Assembly: GCA_907164885.2 (NCBI GenBank)
Contig: OU015497.1
Location: forward strand, 66,036,077-66,100,076
Source: Dolomedes plantarius
Lineage: Eukaryota > Arthropoda > Arachnida > Araneae > Dolomedidae
Direction: 5' to 3'
DNA: 64,000 nucleotides
The stretch's first letter is position 1, and every line of letters begins with the position of its first letter. A program made the position numbers and the translations under genes. This document shows, piece after piece, positions 13,469 to 25,172 of this stretch. The notes under the pieces were generated by a model. The model was not told the origin of the DNA, did no database searches, and saw only the letters and a list, made by a program, of their open reading frames with translations.

Positions 13469-13896
13469 TTAAGGATGCTGTGTACTAACTCTATTGGATT
13501 CGCTCACCTCAATGTTAACCTATGGAGAAAATGTGTCCAAGGATTGCCGACTTGGATTTAAAGATATTTTTATAATTGTTATCCGTAACAGAGAAAGAAA
13601 TTTTACACCTTGGGGCATTTTTCATCTTTTAAATAAACTTACATAATATTTTTAAAATTTAAATTATTCGGGGGAAAATTCTGGTATTGTGTGTTTTAAA
13701 CGCTCATAAATTCTTTTGGTGGAAGTAATTTGCAAGATGAATACTGTTTCAAGGTGAAGAAAAATTCAGGCTATCTGCAAATACTATTTCCATTGGATTA
13801 TCAGCATTTGTGTTGCTGTAAATTGTAGACAAATTTTCTTCATAGTTTAATTTTGAAGGGGACGAATCCAATAGGATTAGTACACAGCAGCCTTAA
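13469..13896. mobile_element. Non-autonomous TIR element (MITE), family A, copy 1
   Basis: The ends are inverted copies of each other over about 65-70 bp. Left starts TTAAGGATGCTGTGTACTAA and the complement of the right end starts TTAAGGCTGCTGTGTACTAA. Both continue through CTATTGGATTCG and a GAAAA(T/A)GT-like word. Boundaries can be read as TTAA (13469-13472 and 13893-13896) or as TA duplications, so the superfamily is open (piggyBac-like or mariner-like). Length is 428 bp and there is no transposase. A second full-length relative lies at 54119-54546, and the right third is repeated at 14132-14263. Confidence 0.8.
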
Positions 13897-14131
13897 GAAT
13901 TAATATTAGAGATAAATATCCTCACGGGGGTACTTTCATGAAACTCCGCCCCCATTTCTTGGCTTATCTAATTTTTCTATATGATATACAAGTATTTAAG
14001 AAGCAACAATTTTACTAACTCAAAATGGAACATATATTAAACTCTGATACAGTAGAGTCCCGATAACACGAACTTCGGTAATCCGAAAGTCCGCTTAATC
14101 GGAAACCAAAAATCAAAAAGAACTAAGGTTG

Positions 14132-14263
14132 CAAGGTGAAGAAAAATTCAGGCTATCTGCAAATACTATTTCCATTGGATTATCAGCATTTGTGTTGCTG
14201 TAAATTGTAGACAAATTTTCTTCATAGTTTAACATTGAAGGGGACGAATCCAATAGGATTAGT
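14132..14263. mobile_element. Partial copy of TIR family A inside the Tigger-like element
   Basis: Nearly identical to 13750-13886 (both read AAGGTGAAGAAAAATTCAGG and on through the right TIR). It stops before the terminal CAGCAGCC. High identity at about 380 bp distance suggests a recent local duplication or conversion rather than an independent old insertion. Confidence 0.8.
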
Positions 14264-14749
14264 ACAAAACGACAATAATTAATAAAACGACAGTGATACT
14301 AAGTAATATGAAGTATGTATCTGAAAATTACAAGAAAATTCAAAATTAGACAATGCACTGAACTAATTATTACTGAGCTGCATTGGTTTGAAAAAATCTG
14401 TTAAATTTTTTTGTCGAAGAAAATGATACCTCTCCCTTGAAGCCAAATTACGACAGCTCGTTAGAAAAAGGGTGTCCGCTGAGGTCGCGGCGGAGTGTTG
14501 CTCTCCGTAGCGTAGCGCTACATCAAATGCAGTCACCTCGTCTAGGTGGGATACCCTCTGCTCCCTGTCACCGTCTGCTTTGCGTACTCACATTCTAACG
14601 TATCAGATTCTAATAACAAAATAATTATGTTAAACTTTTAAGAAATTTTAATTCAACACCTGATAGTCATCGGATATATTCGGCCCATCTAGTCCAATGA
14701 GTATTGCTTTCAAAATCCCTATTTATTTGGAAACTTTTTTATATTAATA

Positions 14750-14799
14750 TTGCCGGACCAGTCCCAAGGCTCTCGCGGACCACCGGTTGGGAACCACTG
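14750..14799 (-). mobile_element. Isolated hAT-like terminus
   Basis: Read on the minus strand from 14799 this is CAGTGGTTCCCAACCGGTGG followed by TCCGCGAGAGCC, the wording typical of hAT transposon termini. I could not find the opposite end or 8-bp duplications, so it is a fragment only. Confidence 0.45.
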
Positions 14800-15461
14800 G
14801 TTTAGACAGACCTTATTAATTAAACTGTGTAATCACACGTAATATGTAATATTTATGTAATCACATGTTATTATGCAATTTAAGTTTATTTTAAGAATGA
14901 TTTCGCTTAATCCGAAAAATTCGTTAATCCGAAAAGGGTCTGGTCCCAATCATTTCGGATTATCGGGACTCTACTGTATTATGAAATATCAAATAAAATA
15001 CAATTTACTGCCTCTAATGTTTTGAGTAGAACGTATACAAAATTATGTCCCTATGAAGTTGCAGTGTTTACTAGAAAGACAAAATATTATCTAAAAACAA
15101 AAGTACATAACGTGCTAGTAAAAAAGTTATGAACTTAAACGATAAAAACCATAGTTTTCAATGATAGGCAACTAATAGGCAGTTATTGTAATAGGCTGTT
15201 TCGAACCAATTCGTATATCAGATATCAAAAGCGAATTTGTTGATTATTTATAGAGACGATCGAACCTAATCCCAACCTGAACAAGCAATATTCATTCGAA
15301 AAGACGTTCAAATCTAATCGAAAGCGATCTTAAATTTTGTTGGGAATTTAAGTAACTGTGATATTTTTCTTCCCATCCCCTTCATATTTCATAAAAGTAA
15401 TTGATCAATTTACAAATATTTAAATTTTTCTTGAATATGAAAATTTAATAGAAAAGTAATA

Positions 15462-17021
15462 CAATGGTACCTCCCTTAACGGACACTCCCGAATAGCGGA
15501 CACCTCTAATTAACGGACATTTTTACGAGTCCCAGTCCTTTTATAAAGGACAATCCATGTTATTCCCCCTGAATAGCGGACAGGTATTTTTGAAAAAACT
15601 TTCAATTATTTTGGCAAATATTTCAAAATTAGAAACTTTTAAAGCCTCAAATGGATGGATGGAAATATTCCGGACACGTCACAACATATTTATTAAACAG
15701 ATTTGTGGTGAAGAAAAATCTGTAAATTCAAATGAAGTAACAGATTGGATTGGATTGGAAAGCTTAAATCTTTGTGCAAAGGATATGATGACAGAGACAT
15801 TTTCAATGCCGATGAGTCAGGCCTCTTTTGCCGCGTCCTTCCGGACAAGACCTTATGTTTTAAGGGTCAAAAATGTAGTTGCGGGAAAATTTCAAAAGAG
15901 AGGCTCACTCTTTTGTTGCGTTGCAACATGCTGGGAGACTTCGAAACTCCAATTGTTATTGGAAAAGCTTAAGAAGCCTAGATGTTTCAAGAACATTAAT
16001 GTGCTAAAATTTAGTGTTTCGAGGAAGTCAAATAAGAAAGCGTGGATAACCACTGAGATAATGAGCGATTGGTTGGTAGAGTTAGACAACAAAATAAAAA
16101 AACAAAAGAGAAAAATCCTTCTGTTCATGGACAATGCTACAGCCACTTTCAGGGAATTATCCGCAGCTTTAAAGTACGATACAGAAATCTGCTTCTGACA
16201 CAGATTATCTCCTGCAAATCCAGCGAAGAGTTGGCAAAATCGGTATCTGTTTTGGATGCAATTTCCTGGGCTACGCCAGCCCTTAAAAAGGTGGAACCTG
16301 GGTGCGTTTTAAATATGTTTTAAGAAGACGGGATTTTTGAGTACAAGAGAAGTGACAACTGTCAGTACTACCGAAAAAAGCAAAAAAGAACTTGCGGATC
16401 TAGTAGCCAATTTGGATTCAAATGTCAGCGTTTTAGAGTATGACAAGATCGACAACGATTTATCCCTTGAGGAAGAAAACCTGCATGTTTCCAATTTCAT
16501 TCATCGGGACACCACTGAAGCACTGGCCCTTTCTAAGGATGATGATGAGGAATCGCCTGCGAAATCAAAGATTATTCGGAAGCACTGAAATACAGCGAAC
16601 AATTCAAACAGTTCTTTTTGAACAATGAAGATTCGGAGGGACTAGCAAAGCTAAATCCTATAAAGATTCATCTTGAAGAACAGGTTTGTTGTGTAAAAAA
16701 GAGAAATCAAACTTTGTTAAGAGATTTTTTCAGCAGTAATTAAAATAATTTAGATACTATACTTTGTATCTTGGGATTATTTAATGCAAGATAAAAGGAT
16801 TAGCACACAGTTAAAATGTAAAGTAGTAAACAGTTATTCTTTTCTTGCCTAATTAATTTTTCCTTTTTAATTAAAATTGCAGCCGTATTTTTCAATGAAA
16901 TGTCAAACAGAACAGAAAAAACTTTTTTATAAAAAGGTTGCCCTCCCCAATAGCGGACACCTCCTAATAACGGACAAAAATTTTTGGTCCCGTGACTGTC
17001 CGCTTTTCGGAGGTACCACTG
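15462..17021 (+). mobile_element. Tigger/pogo DNA transposon, degraded, 1.56 kb
   Basis: Flanked by TA (15460-15461, 17022-17023). Inverted ends: left CAATGGTACCTCCCTTAACG, right complement CAGTGGTACCTCCGAAAAGC. Both are followed by repeated AGCGGACA / AACGGACA words. The interior holds a plus-strand transposase pseudogene (15626-16743). The N-terminal DNA-binding part and a central block around the third catalytic aspartate are missing, so it is dead. Confidence 0.88.
15626..16743 (+). pseudogene. Tigger transposase remnant (CENP-B/pogo type, DDE_1)
   Basis: The remnant opens in the second CENP-B-type helix-turn-helix (GWMEIFRTRHNIFIKQICGE); the first DNA-binding domain is absent. After a frameshift near 15745 comes the first catalytic motif, FNADESGLF (Asp codon 15811-15813), then KERLTLLLRCN and a KKPRCFKN motif. 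Returning to the earlier frame near 15970 it reads NKKAWITTEIMSDWL and the second aspartate motif LFMDNAT (Asp codon 16130-16132). A deletion then removes the conserved QPLD block with the third aspartate and resumes at QGIIRSFKVRYRN. The acidic C-terminal region continues from 16337 and, after another shift near 16570, ends in NQTLLRDFFSSN before TAA (16741-16743). At least three frame changes plus two deletions make it inactive. Confidence 0.85.
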
Positions 17022-17356
17022 TATATGTATGTAGCATTTTCTGAAGTTCATATTGTTACGACAGTCTCATTAACAAATAATAGCTTTAATTGTAATTGTC
17101 ATGGGGTATTTATTATCATTTATTTTTTAATTCAATTTTTTATAGCGCAACAGACCCTTGGCCTCTCTCTTTATGAAGATTTAAGTGTTACATTTCAGTA
17201 AATAAAATACTAAATCTATATTTTTAAGTTGCTAAGCCGACTTTTTGGGCTGTCCGTGAGAGAAAAATACTGCATCAATTTACATCATTTTGGTCTTAAA
17301 CAAAAGATTTTAATCTGTAGATATGTCAAATTTGGTTTTTCTAACCGCAATTTCTA

Positions 17357-17646
17357 TTAATTAGCGATAATTTGGAATTAAAAATTGATTTCTGCGCATG
17401 CTCAGTGGCATGTTTAAATCTGTCTTTAGAAACGCACTGTTTCTGCGCATGCTCATTGACCTGTTTTAATGATAGTCTCTCTATATCTCACTCTGTCATT
17501 TTTATTTTTATGATAATTACGTTTGTGAAATATAAGAATAAACCTCATGGAAATTGTTTATTTCGTGCTGTTTAATTAGGGATAATTTACAGTTAAATGA
17601 TTGCTTTCCGCGCATGTTCAGTGACATTTTTAAATCTGGCTTTATA
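17357..17646 (+). repeat. Short duplicated segment with CGCATG motifs
   Basis: A ~75-bp segment at 17357-17430 (TTAATTAGCGATAATTT ... GCGCATGCTCAGTG ... AAATCTGTCTTTA) recurs diverged at 17572-17646, about 215 bp away. A third copy of the TTTCTGCGCATGCTCA word sits at 17449-17464. Confidence 0.65.
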
Positions 17647-19673
17647 TTCTCACTAAGCACGAAGTCGCTTAAACACATTAATTTGTTTCTGTGAATTATT
17701 ATGATTTTTAAAATTTGGCAATAACGTGTTGAGTATAATTTATGTATTAGTACATTTATTTACTATCTACCCGTCATGTTTTGACGGGAATCAACTAGTA
17801 ATTCCTTAAATTTCGTGATTATAACTTAAGGCTATTAATGTTGTAGAAACATGCAAATAGTAGTAAATTTAAGACTTCTAAATATTTGTAGAAACGGAAA
17901 ATCTCATTTATAGGCATAAAGTGACATAGAGAGAATCTAAAAGAAGTAAAGTTTATACTTTTAAACGAAGTTCCAAGTGCATATACATGAGATAACGTCT
18001 TAAAGTTATCACTCTAAAGAAAACTTTTATCTTTCATCTCAGACTCATTCTTTATTTAGTACGGGTAACGCTAATATGCTTGAATTTCCCCCTTAACGTT
18101 TTACAGTAAGATATTAAAATAATGGAACTTGGATAATAACGGAAACATCAAAGAGAAGAACCCTTTTCCAAAAGTCTTTTGAAAGAAAGGAAAACAGCGT
18201 TATTTTCTTAATACTTGATTAATATGTAAGTTTAAAAAAAAAATGCATTTCTCTGAAAATATGCGGCTATATATATTGATAAATATTTTGAAAAGTAAGT
18301 AATTTCAATCAAATAATAGCAAAAATTTCAAAATAAATATTGGAATTACTGAAAAATGAAGCATTTGTTATTATTCCATTTTGCTTTAAAAATAAGAATT
18401 ATTCTCATCTGACACCGATATTTAACCAGAGATTGGAATATTTTTGGAATTGAATACAAAATTTACTTTCCCGATGAATTTTACATTAAATATATAATGA
18501 AAGCGTAATTTTTATCTTAGATGTTAAATCATTCATTTTATAGAAGTAAATTTCTTTCTGGAGAATTATTCGAAAATTTTTCCAAAGGATAGTTTTTTAT
18601 TTTTTGCCAGTGAAGTTTGAGTATAATGTAATTGCCATAGTTTTCTTTATTAAAAATCTCATTTATCAATAACAAATGTTTACCGGAATATAGCTAAATT
18701 TCCTCTTTTTATAGCTTTCCGATATGATTTTGGGGAATAAGTTTTGAAACACTGGCGATAAAAGGAAGAACTCCATAGAAGCGTAACATTTGCCAAGGGC
18801 CTTGTATAACAAAGAAAGGATTTTAAACGGTAGGTAAAAAATAACAAGTCTATTTTTTAAGCCATCATTGCTTGGGGCAAAATGAATTCTTTGAAACTAT
18901 TGAAAGAAACTTTAATAGGGTTCAAATTGCGGTATGTAGCAAAATTTAGAATTAGATCGAAAGGCACTGAAATACTTCTTCCGCATTTTAACGTGGGCAT
19001 TGATTTTAGTCAATTCCTATTTTTTTTAATGCATTGGCAATTTTCATTTTCTGTGTTGAAGAAAATAACTCTTAGAAAGGGATTTTATAAAGGAAGGCGT
19101 TTCTCGTGGTAATTCTTAATACAATTTAATAAAAAAGAGCAATGAAATATGACGCAGTTTGCTGATAGTTAAATTACGATAGTTAGTAGAGAAATTACTG
19201 ATTTTAAGAACTTTTAATTATTAAAACTTTCTAATAGTGGTTGCTCTGTTCATAGATAATAAACTTTATTTAATAAGTAAAGTCAATATGGTTGGCTTTT
19301 AATTGAATTTTCAAACTCCGAGGCATTATTATTAGTTTACTGTTTTAAGTTTAGTTAGGTAATTATAAAATATAATGCATGGGTCTTTTTTTTGGGGTAC
19401 TGTTAGCGATAATAAGATTTCTCTAAGATGTATAAATACGTAAGGTTTACCTCTTTAAAAAATACCTCTTTATTGTAAAATATGTTTGCTTAATGTGTGT
19501 ATATTATACGTTTATTGTTCATATAAGTCTTTTTTATTATATAATTAACATATGAATAATATACTTCCATTTTTGTTAATCAACCATTACTTTTTAAAGT
19601 TAATATTAATTCACATTTAATATTATCTTCTACTTTGGCTTAGTTTTCGGCTTTTTGAGCTGTCACTAAGTTG
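17647..19673. other. AT-rich, no gene recognised
   Basis: A plus frame of 76 codons at 18882-19112 begins with ATG but shows no family resemblance and no supporting signal. Otherwise nothing seen. Confidence 0.5.
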
Positions 19674-19724
19674 TTTGCACTGATGAAGAAGCTCCTTTGC
19701 AGCTTCGAAACGGTCGTATGCAAA
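19674..19724 (+). ncRNA. Hammerhead-ribozyme-like motif (type I layout)
   Basis: All parts of a minimal hammerhead appear in order. Stem I 5' strand TTTGCA is at 19674-19679. Core CTGATGA is at 19680-19686. Stem II pairs 19688-19693 (GAAGCT) with 19701-19706 (AGCTTC) around a 7-nt loop. Core GAAA is at 19707-19710. A very short stem III (ACG/CGT, 19710-19717) leads to a GUA cleavage-site triplet ending at 19718. Stem I 3' strand TGCAAA is at 19719-19724 and pairs fully with the 5' strand. The short stem III resembles hammerheads carried by Penelope-like elements and other retroelements. One extra A (19687) lies between the core and stem II, which may impair catalysis. Structure is inferred from sequence only; no Penelope-like coding sequence is nearby. 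Confidence 0.4.
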
Positions 19725-19786
19725 ATTGCACCTTACTGCTATTTGCGATTTATTTACGTTGGATTTCCTGTTCATTATCTTCTACG

Positions 19787-19996
19787 TTGTTGTTGTTGCT
19801 AATGATGACTGGTTGGAGGTTCCGTTCACCAGGTCCTAATAGATTTTAGGTTGAAAGTGGCGGTTCAGAATTAGCTCCACAAAGGGTCGGAGTCTGACTT
19901 GGCTAAATGACCTGCCCCGTAATTTTGAACCGAGTCAAGTGACGAGACCGGAACACTTGACCCCGCACCTCCAGAGGAAAATTTGAAAACTTGATT
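19787..19996 (-). mobile_element. SINE fragment (family B), 3' part, minus orientation
   Basis: Starts with a GTTGTTGTTG edge (the (AAC)n tail of a minus-strand SINE). It follows the copy at 59666-60018 closely: CACCAGGTCCTAATAG, a GGGTCGGAGTCTGACTTGGC block, GAGTCAAGTGACGAGACCGG, and CTTGACCCCGCACCTCCAGA. The tRNA-like head is missing, so the copy is 5'-truncated. Confidence 0.75.
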
Positions 19997-21190
19997 CCTG
20001 CTACATGCATACACCTAACAGTCCTGCATAATAATTGAGCACATAGTTCTGTAAGATCAACGTTATATACTATTCACAATGTAAGTATGTGGTATCATAT
20101 AATGGTGTATGACCACCAATTTTATTGTTTAATAATACACGTTTCCTCACATTGAAACAAATTGAAATCACTGAAATTTGTTCAATATGTTAGCAGCTAA
20201 AATTTTTATTTAAATGCCAAACATTTAACATATTTTTAAACACTTAACAATTTAACGTTTAATACTGTTATTTAATCTTGTTGTTTATCCTGTTAATCAA
20301 AATACTTTGCTTAAATAGTTAACCAAAAAATAAGAGTATTTATTTAAATGGTTTTCAGATTTCTCAAGTGATAATTCCTCTATGCATGAAGTCACCGTAA
20401 TAATAAAAATTGTGGAATATTTTACGTTCTGTCAACTAATTGGCCCTTTAAGCAACATAACTAATTTATATTTCATATTTTTTTATTATTGAAACAAAAT
20501 TATCGAGTGAAAAGAAAAAGATTTGATCTTGAAAAATAGCTTTAAATAAGAACAATATTGAAAGAGACTTAAAGTTTTTGGCAGAGAAGCATTAAGCATA
20601 ATACTGCTCTGCTAAAATTGTATTAAAAAAATTAAGTCAATACAAAGTTATAAATGTTTAATATTTACATACACTTTCTCAATTAATGAGTACTACATTC
20701 ATCTTTAACTATATAAATTAATAAAAGTTTAAAGAATTTAGTAATTTATTAAGAAGGTATTTTATGTAGTAAGTATCAGATACTCTGAAAACTTATTATA
20801 GATGATAATAAAATACCTAAAATAGATCAGGTATTAACATTTAGATTTTGCTTAAAAAATGAACAGGCACAAATTAAGTACAAATAAAGTATAAATATAA
20901 AACAACATACATTACAGAAGTTACAAAGTAATTGTTTGCAAATTATTTATGCTCACGAGAATCAATCGTTGTAAAACAACAACAACAAAAAAAGAAATTT
21001 ACTAGAAGAACGATGATAAAAAGTGTTATTTATCGCGGAAAAAACAAAGTTTAAACAGGATTAAATTAATATAATTACCCTTAATATGTTTTTCCTGCAT
21101 GGCAACGATATCGTAACTTGATGCAAATATCTCATGCATTCTGGCTTCCGACTACGCAACGTGCCGATTCGCATTGCCCGAATTATATTA
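19997..21190. other. AT-rich, no feature recognised
   Basis: No frame or repeat of note. Confidence 0.6.
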
Positions 21191-21191
21191 G

Positions 21192-21484
21192 CACGTGATT
21201 TATTCTAATTGGTCAGTCTGCACAAGCGTAAGCAAATTTTCCACAGACCAATTGCAATATATAGCGTGTACATGTTATGTTGTGGGTTCGTTTGTTCGCT
21301 TTTCGGTAGTCAGCACGTGGGAGTTCAGTTCTTGCCAGCTGGCTGCAGCAAGCCGCACAACTTGTTTTTATTTTGTTCTACCGGCGGTAGTAGCCGTTTT
21401 GTATATTTTATGAATTTCTTTTTTGTTTACATTAAAACTAATTTCTTTATATCTCTCCTCAACGTTCCCTTCATTTCAACTCAG
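21192..21484 (+). promoter_or_regulatory. Possible promoter plus untranslated first exon with 5' splice site
   Basis: A locally GC-richer island in AT-rich DNA holds two CACGTG E-boxes (21192-21197, 21314-21319). It also has an inverted CCAAT (ATTGG, 21208-21212), a direct CCAAT (21248-21252) and a TATATA (21258-21263). TCAGC at 21310-21314 would serve as an initiator, although its distance from the TATA (~50 bp) is longer than usual. A strong donor, TCAG|GTATGT, sits at 21481-21490. No coding exon is recognised in the following kilobases, so an intron would have to be long. The same signals could belong to a degraded LTR. This is inference from motifs. Confidence 0.3.
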
Positions 21485-24118
21485 GTATGTGAACTATGCC
21501 ATTTAAGTATTTTATACCCTTTAAAAGGGTACAGTTTAAGACCATAACCGGTCAAAAATGTTATGAGTTAAAGAGGATATGGCAACAAAAAATAACTTTT
21601 CTGCTAACTTTGCACGCTGAACCAGCTTTCATCTGGAGAGAAGCAGCAAATGATGGACCGTACATGTAAAAAAGGCGCAGTGAAAAAGTTCACAATCCCA
21701 GATGAGAAAAAAATGCAAAAAGGTGGAAATTGCCGAAACAGAGACAAAAAAAAAGAGTCAGAATAAAATTAAAACAAGAAAAGTAAAGAAAAAAAGGTGA
21801 ACATCAGTAAAAAAATATATATATTTTTATCACGTTCTAATAATGAATTCATTCAACTTTTTTCCTATAGAATAAGTATTCCTTATTTACGGAAGGTTTC
21901 TTTTTTTACCTAATTAAAAAAACTCGTCTCATTATCGCATACTGTAAAGTTATTTTCATTGATGTGTCGTATAATTAGTTTCCAAACCTGAATATGTAAA
22001 TCCAAGTTCAGATAAAATAATCATTAAAAAATATTACAGTTTGAAGCAAAGAAATAAAAAGATTATAGTAATAAATGATGGTATAATTTAATATATGTTT
22101 ATGACCAACAGGATTATAATTAAGAATACTACTACAATGATGGATTTTATCAGAAATAATTATAGCGCAAGGTATACGAAAATTCAATTTGAAAAAAAAT
22201 TGTAAATTAATATTTTAGTTGAATTTAAATCAATTTCATCATCCGCAAAAATTGGATAAATGAAGATTTTTCAACAAAATATTTCTGTAACGTTTCGAAA
22301 TGTCTAAATTAAAACACTTTTTAAAATCATATTTTCATCGAACATTTAAAGTCGTCAAATACACAGAATCTATAATGTTTTTGTTATCTAAGCGTGTTGT
22401 TGATATACTGTTGTATATTATCGTCGATATTTATAGAAATACGGCCTTTAATAATATTTATCAATATTACGTCCAATATCAAGAACTTGACAGTTTAGAA
22501 TGAAACATGTAATTAAAAAGACAGGTAGCATTAAATGAAACAGCACTAAAATATAACTTTTAATACCTAAAATTTCCTTTAAAGGCACTATTTTCCGACA
22601 TTAAGGTGACAATGGACCTTCAGACAGACAAAAATATGTCACCAAAATGATTTCTTTTTCTTTCAGAAAATGATTCTGCAACTCATCAGCTTTAAATTTA
22701 AAAAAAAGTATGTTGATCCGATCATTATTAACCGAGTTATTAGTATTTTTTTTCAAACGTAAACAATGGAAATGTTAGTCAAATTAAAACTTTAAATGCC
22801 GTTTTCTCAAAACAAGTTTTCATGTCTTTTCGGTAAGTTCAAAATGTTCCATGTGTCAAAATTTTTCTTGAATTTTCTTAAAATTTCATAAAATGATTAT
22901 TTATATATGTTATAATAAAACTTGGTAATCAATTCATTATACTGTTTTAAAACAACTTAAAGTTTTTACAATAAAAATAATTTTTTTGATAAAATTTTGC
23001 ATAAAATGACCTATTTTTATCAATTTCTTTTCTAGTTTTTTAAATATGACTGGAAATCAAATATTGCTATTAACTTTTATTATAACTATATAAAGCTAGC
23101 TTAAGAGAGAAAATTAGATATCTGAGACAAAAATTGATGCGCATGGAGCATTTTTAAAAAAGAGTAATTAACGAACTGATTTTAATTAATTGCTTAATTA
23201 ATTACATTCTGATTTTTTTTAAAATTCAGAATTTCCATCTCTAAACAACACTGTATAAGTATACAAAATTTCATAGCAATTAGTTAATAAATAAAAAAAA
23301 AAGTTTTTCATGGTCCATTGTTGGCTTAATCTCTATATCGTTCAAGAAAACTACATTTGAAAGGTAGAAGCGTATTAAATATGCCAATATACCTAAAGAA
23401 AGAATTTGTTTACGTGAAATGAGGAAAATTTTAAAATCATAGTCAACAGAAAAAAATATAAATATCTGACTTCTGAATTCCCCATACACAGAGTCAAATC
23501 TTTTTTCAGCACTCGAAATATCCTATTACATTATATAATCTTATTTATATTTTAATATCGTTCATATTTATGGTCAGAATAACGATATTTCTAACCTGTT
23601 AAAGAAGAAAAATCATATTTGTGACAATTTGAAAAATTAAGCTAGTCCAAAACATGTTAAAATTTTATCTCTGAAATGAAAGAAAAAATGTATATGGTTT
23701 CTTCCACATAATTGTAGAGAAAAACCTTTTCCTGCACTTAAGTGACTCCTGCCGTAAAGCTTGCAATTAAATATTCATGTCAGATAAATATTCTCCTTTA
23801 GGTCTTTTTCGAAATTCGAAATTACTTCGCTGCATATAATAGTAACATAATGTCACAGCAAAACAAATAATCCCATTTCATGCAGCATTACTTAATATAA
23901 TTGTTGCTTAATATAATAATAACACAATGCCCGGTATTAACTGCATAACATAAAAATGTATTTATTAACATCGTTATATGTATTCTCTAAAACACGAAGA
24001 AAAAATATTTAGAGAACAGAAAATATTTGAATCCTTGAATACGAAGGCTTATTTAATTTTTTTCTAAAATTATAACATTAGTAAATGAGTTTATAAATTC
24101 TTACCAAATATTTTTTTT

Positions 24119-24121
<3 letters not shown>
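21485..24121. other. AT-rich, no exon or repeat recognised
   Basis: Frames of 60-70 codons (for example 22300-22503 plus) are within what AT-rich noise gives. If the promoter at 21.2-21.5 kb is real, this would be intron. Confidence 0.5.

Positions 24122-24165
<44 letters not shown>
24122..24165. repeat. (TA)n microsatellite
   Basis: Uninterrupted TA alternation. Confidence 0.97.
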
Positions 24166-24167
<2 letters not shown>

Positions 24168-25170
24168 TATTCATTCATTCTGAATAAGAATAAATTTAGA
24201 ATAGAATTACAATAATGTTTCTAGCAAAAATTTTATAAACTACTTCTCTTGTACACAAACTTCTGATTGACTAACTGTTTAATTTTGGAAACAGGAAATA
24301 AAGAACATTTGGAAAAGTTTATAGGCAATCGATGATAATGAGAAAGTAGCTTCTTACGAGAAAGATAAATGAATGAATAAAATTAGTTCTATTTTGAAGA
24401 TGAAACATTGTTTAGAAATTAGGATAGGAAATGACTAAAGAAAGCGGAAAAGAGACTTCTGAGTTCATGTAACAATAGGATTTTATAAATTATTCTTTTT
24501 TTTAAGTTTAAATTTTATTTTCTAGTCTTTTTGAGAAAAAGAAAATCACATGTTTGATAAAAAAAAAGTAATTTCAAACGGATTTTTAAGCTTAGTTAAT
24601 AAAATTACTTGAAATTTAATTATATGAAATACAGTTATTTAAAAACTGTGTCCACAGAACTTTATATAAAAATTAATGATGCATATTTAAAAAAAAACTT
24701 GCATTTATATTTGAATCTTACATTTTCCTGATTCATTTTATCTCTCTAATTGCCGAACTATTGCCACATGTGTTTGGAAATAATGAAGTTTCATTCGTTC
24801 TTAAATTATTTATTCAAAAATGTGGGATAAACTGCTGGCCATGAAAGAATGTCTAACAGTATTATATCCGATGAAGTCTTTCAAAAGAATTCAATCCATA
24901 TATCTGTATCTCCACATTTCATTTTTATCTATTTGCATTACAATGGAAGTCGATCTGCAAAGCTTTTTAACTATTTGGAAGGGCCAGAACAGCAAATAAT
25001 GATAATTTAACGTGTATGTTATTTTCTAACGGTACACCATGTAGACATAGCGATAGTGTGTGAATGTTACACGCGTTATATTAAATCAGAAATTAAATAA
25101 TCGAGTAATTATTTTGTAATAATCGTGTTATATTTGAGCTAAATACGTACTTTATGCAAATATCTCAAAC
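24166..25170. other. AT-rich, no feature recognised
   Basis: No frame, TIR or tandem structure noticed. Confidence 0.6.
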
Positions 25171-25172
25171 TA

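Larger units (their letters stand above)
14050..14976. mobile_element. Non-autonomous pogo/Tigger-like element with composite interior
   Basis: Flanked by TA (14048-14049, 14977-14978). Ends are inverted: left CAGTAGAGTCCCGATAACAC, right complement CAGTAGAGTCCCGATAATCC. Both continue into TCCGAAA/TTCGGATTAA words. CAGTRGAGTCCCGATWAT with TA duplication is the classic pogo/Tigger terminus. Length is 927 bp with no transposase frame. The interior is a patchwork: a piece of TIR family A (14132-14263), a GC-rich segment around 14470-14590, and a hAT-like terminus near 14750-14799. Confidence 0.8.

Noticed and set aside
15557..15625. Start of the first Tigger frame at 15557
   Set aside because: That ATG lies within the terminal-repeat region; homology begins only around 15626.
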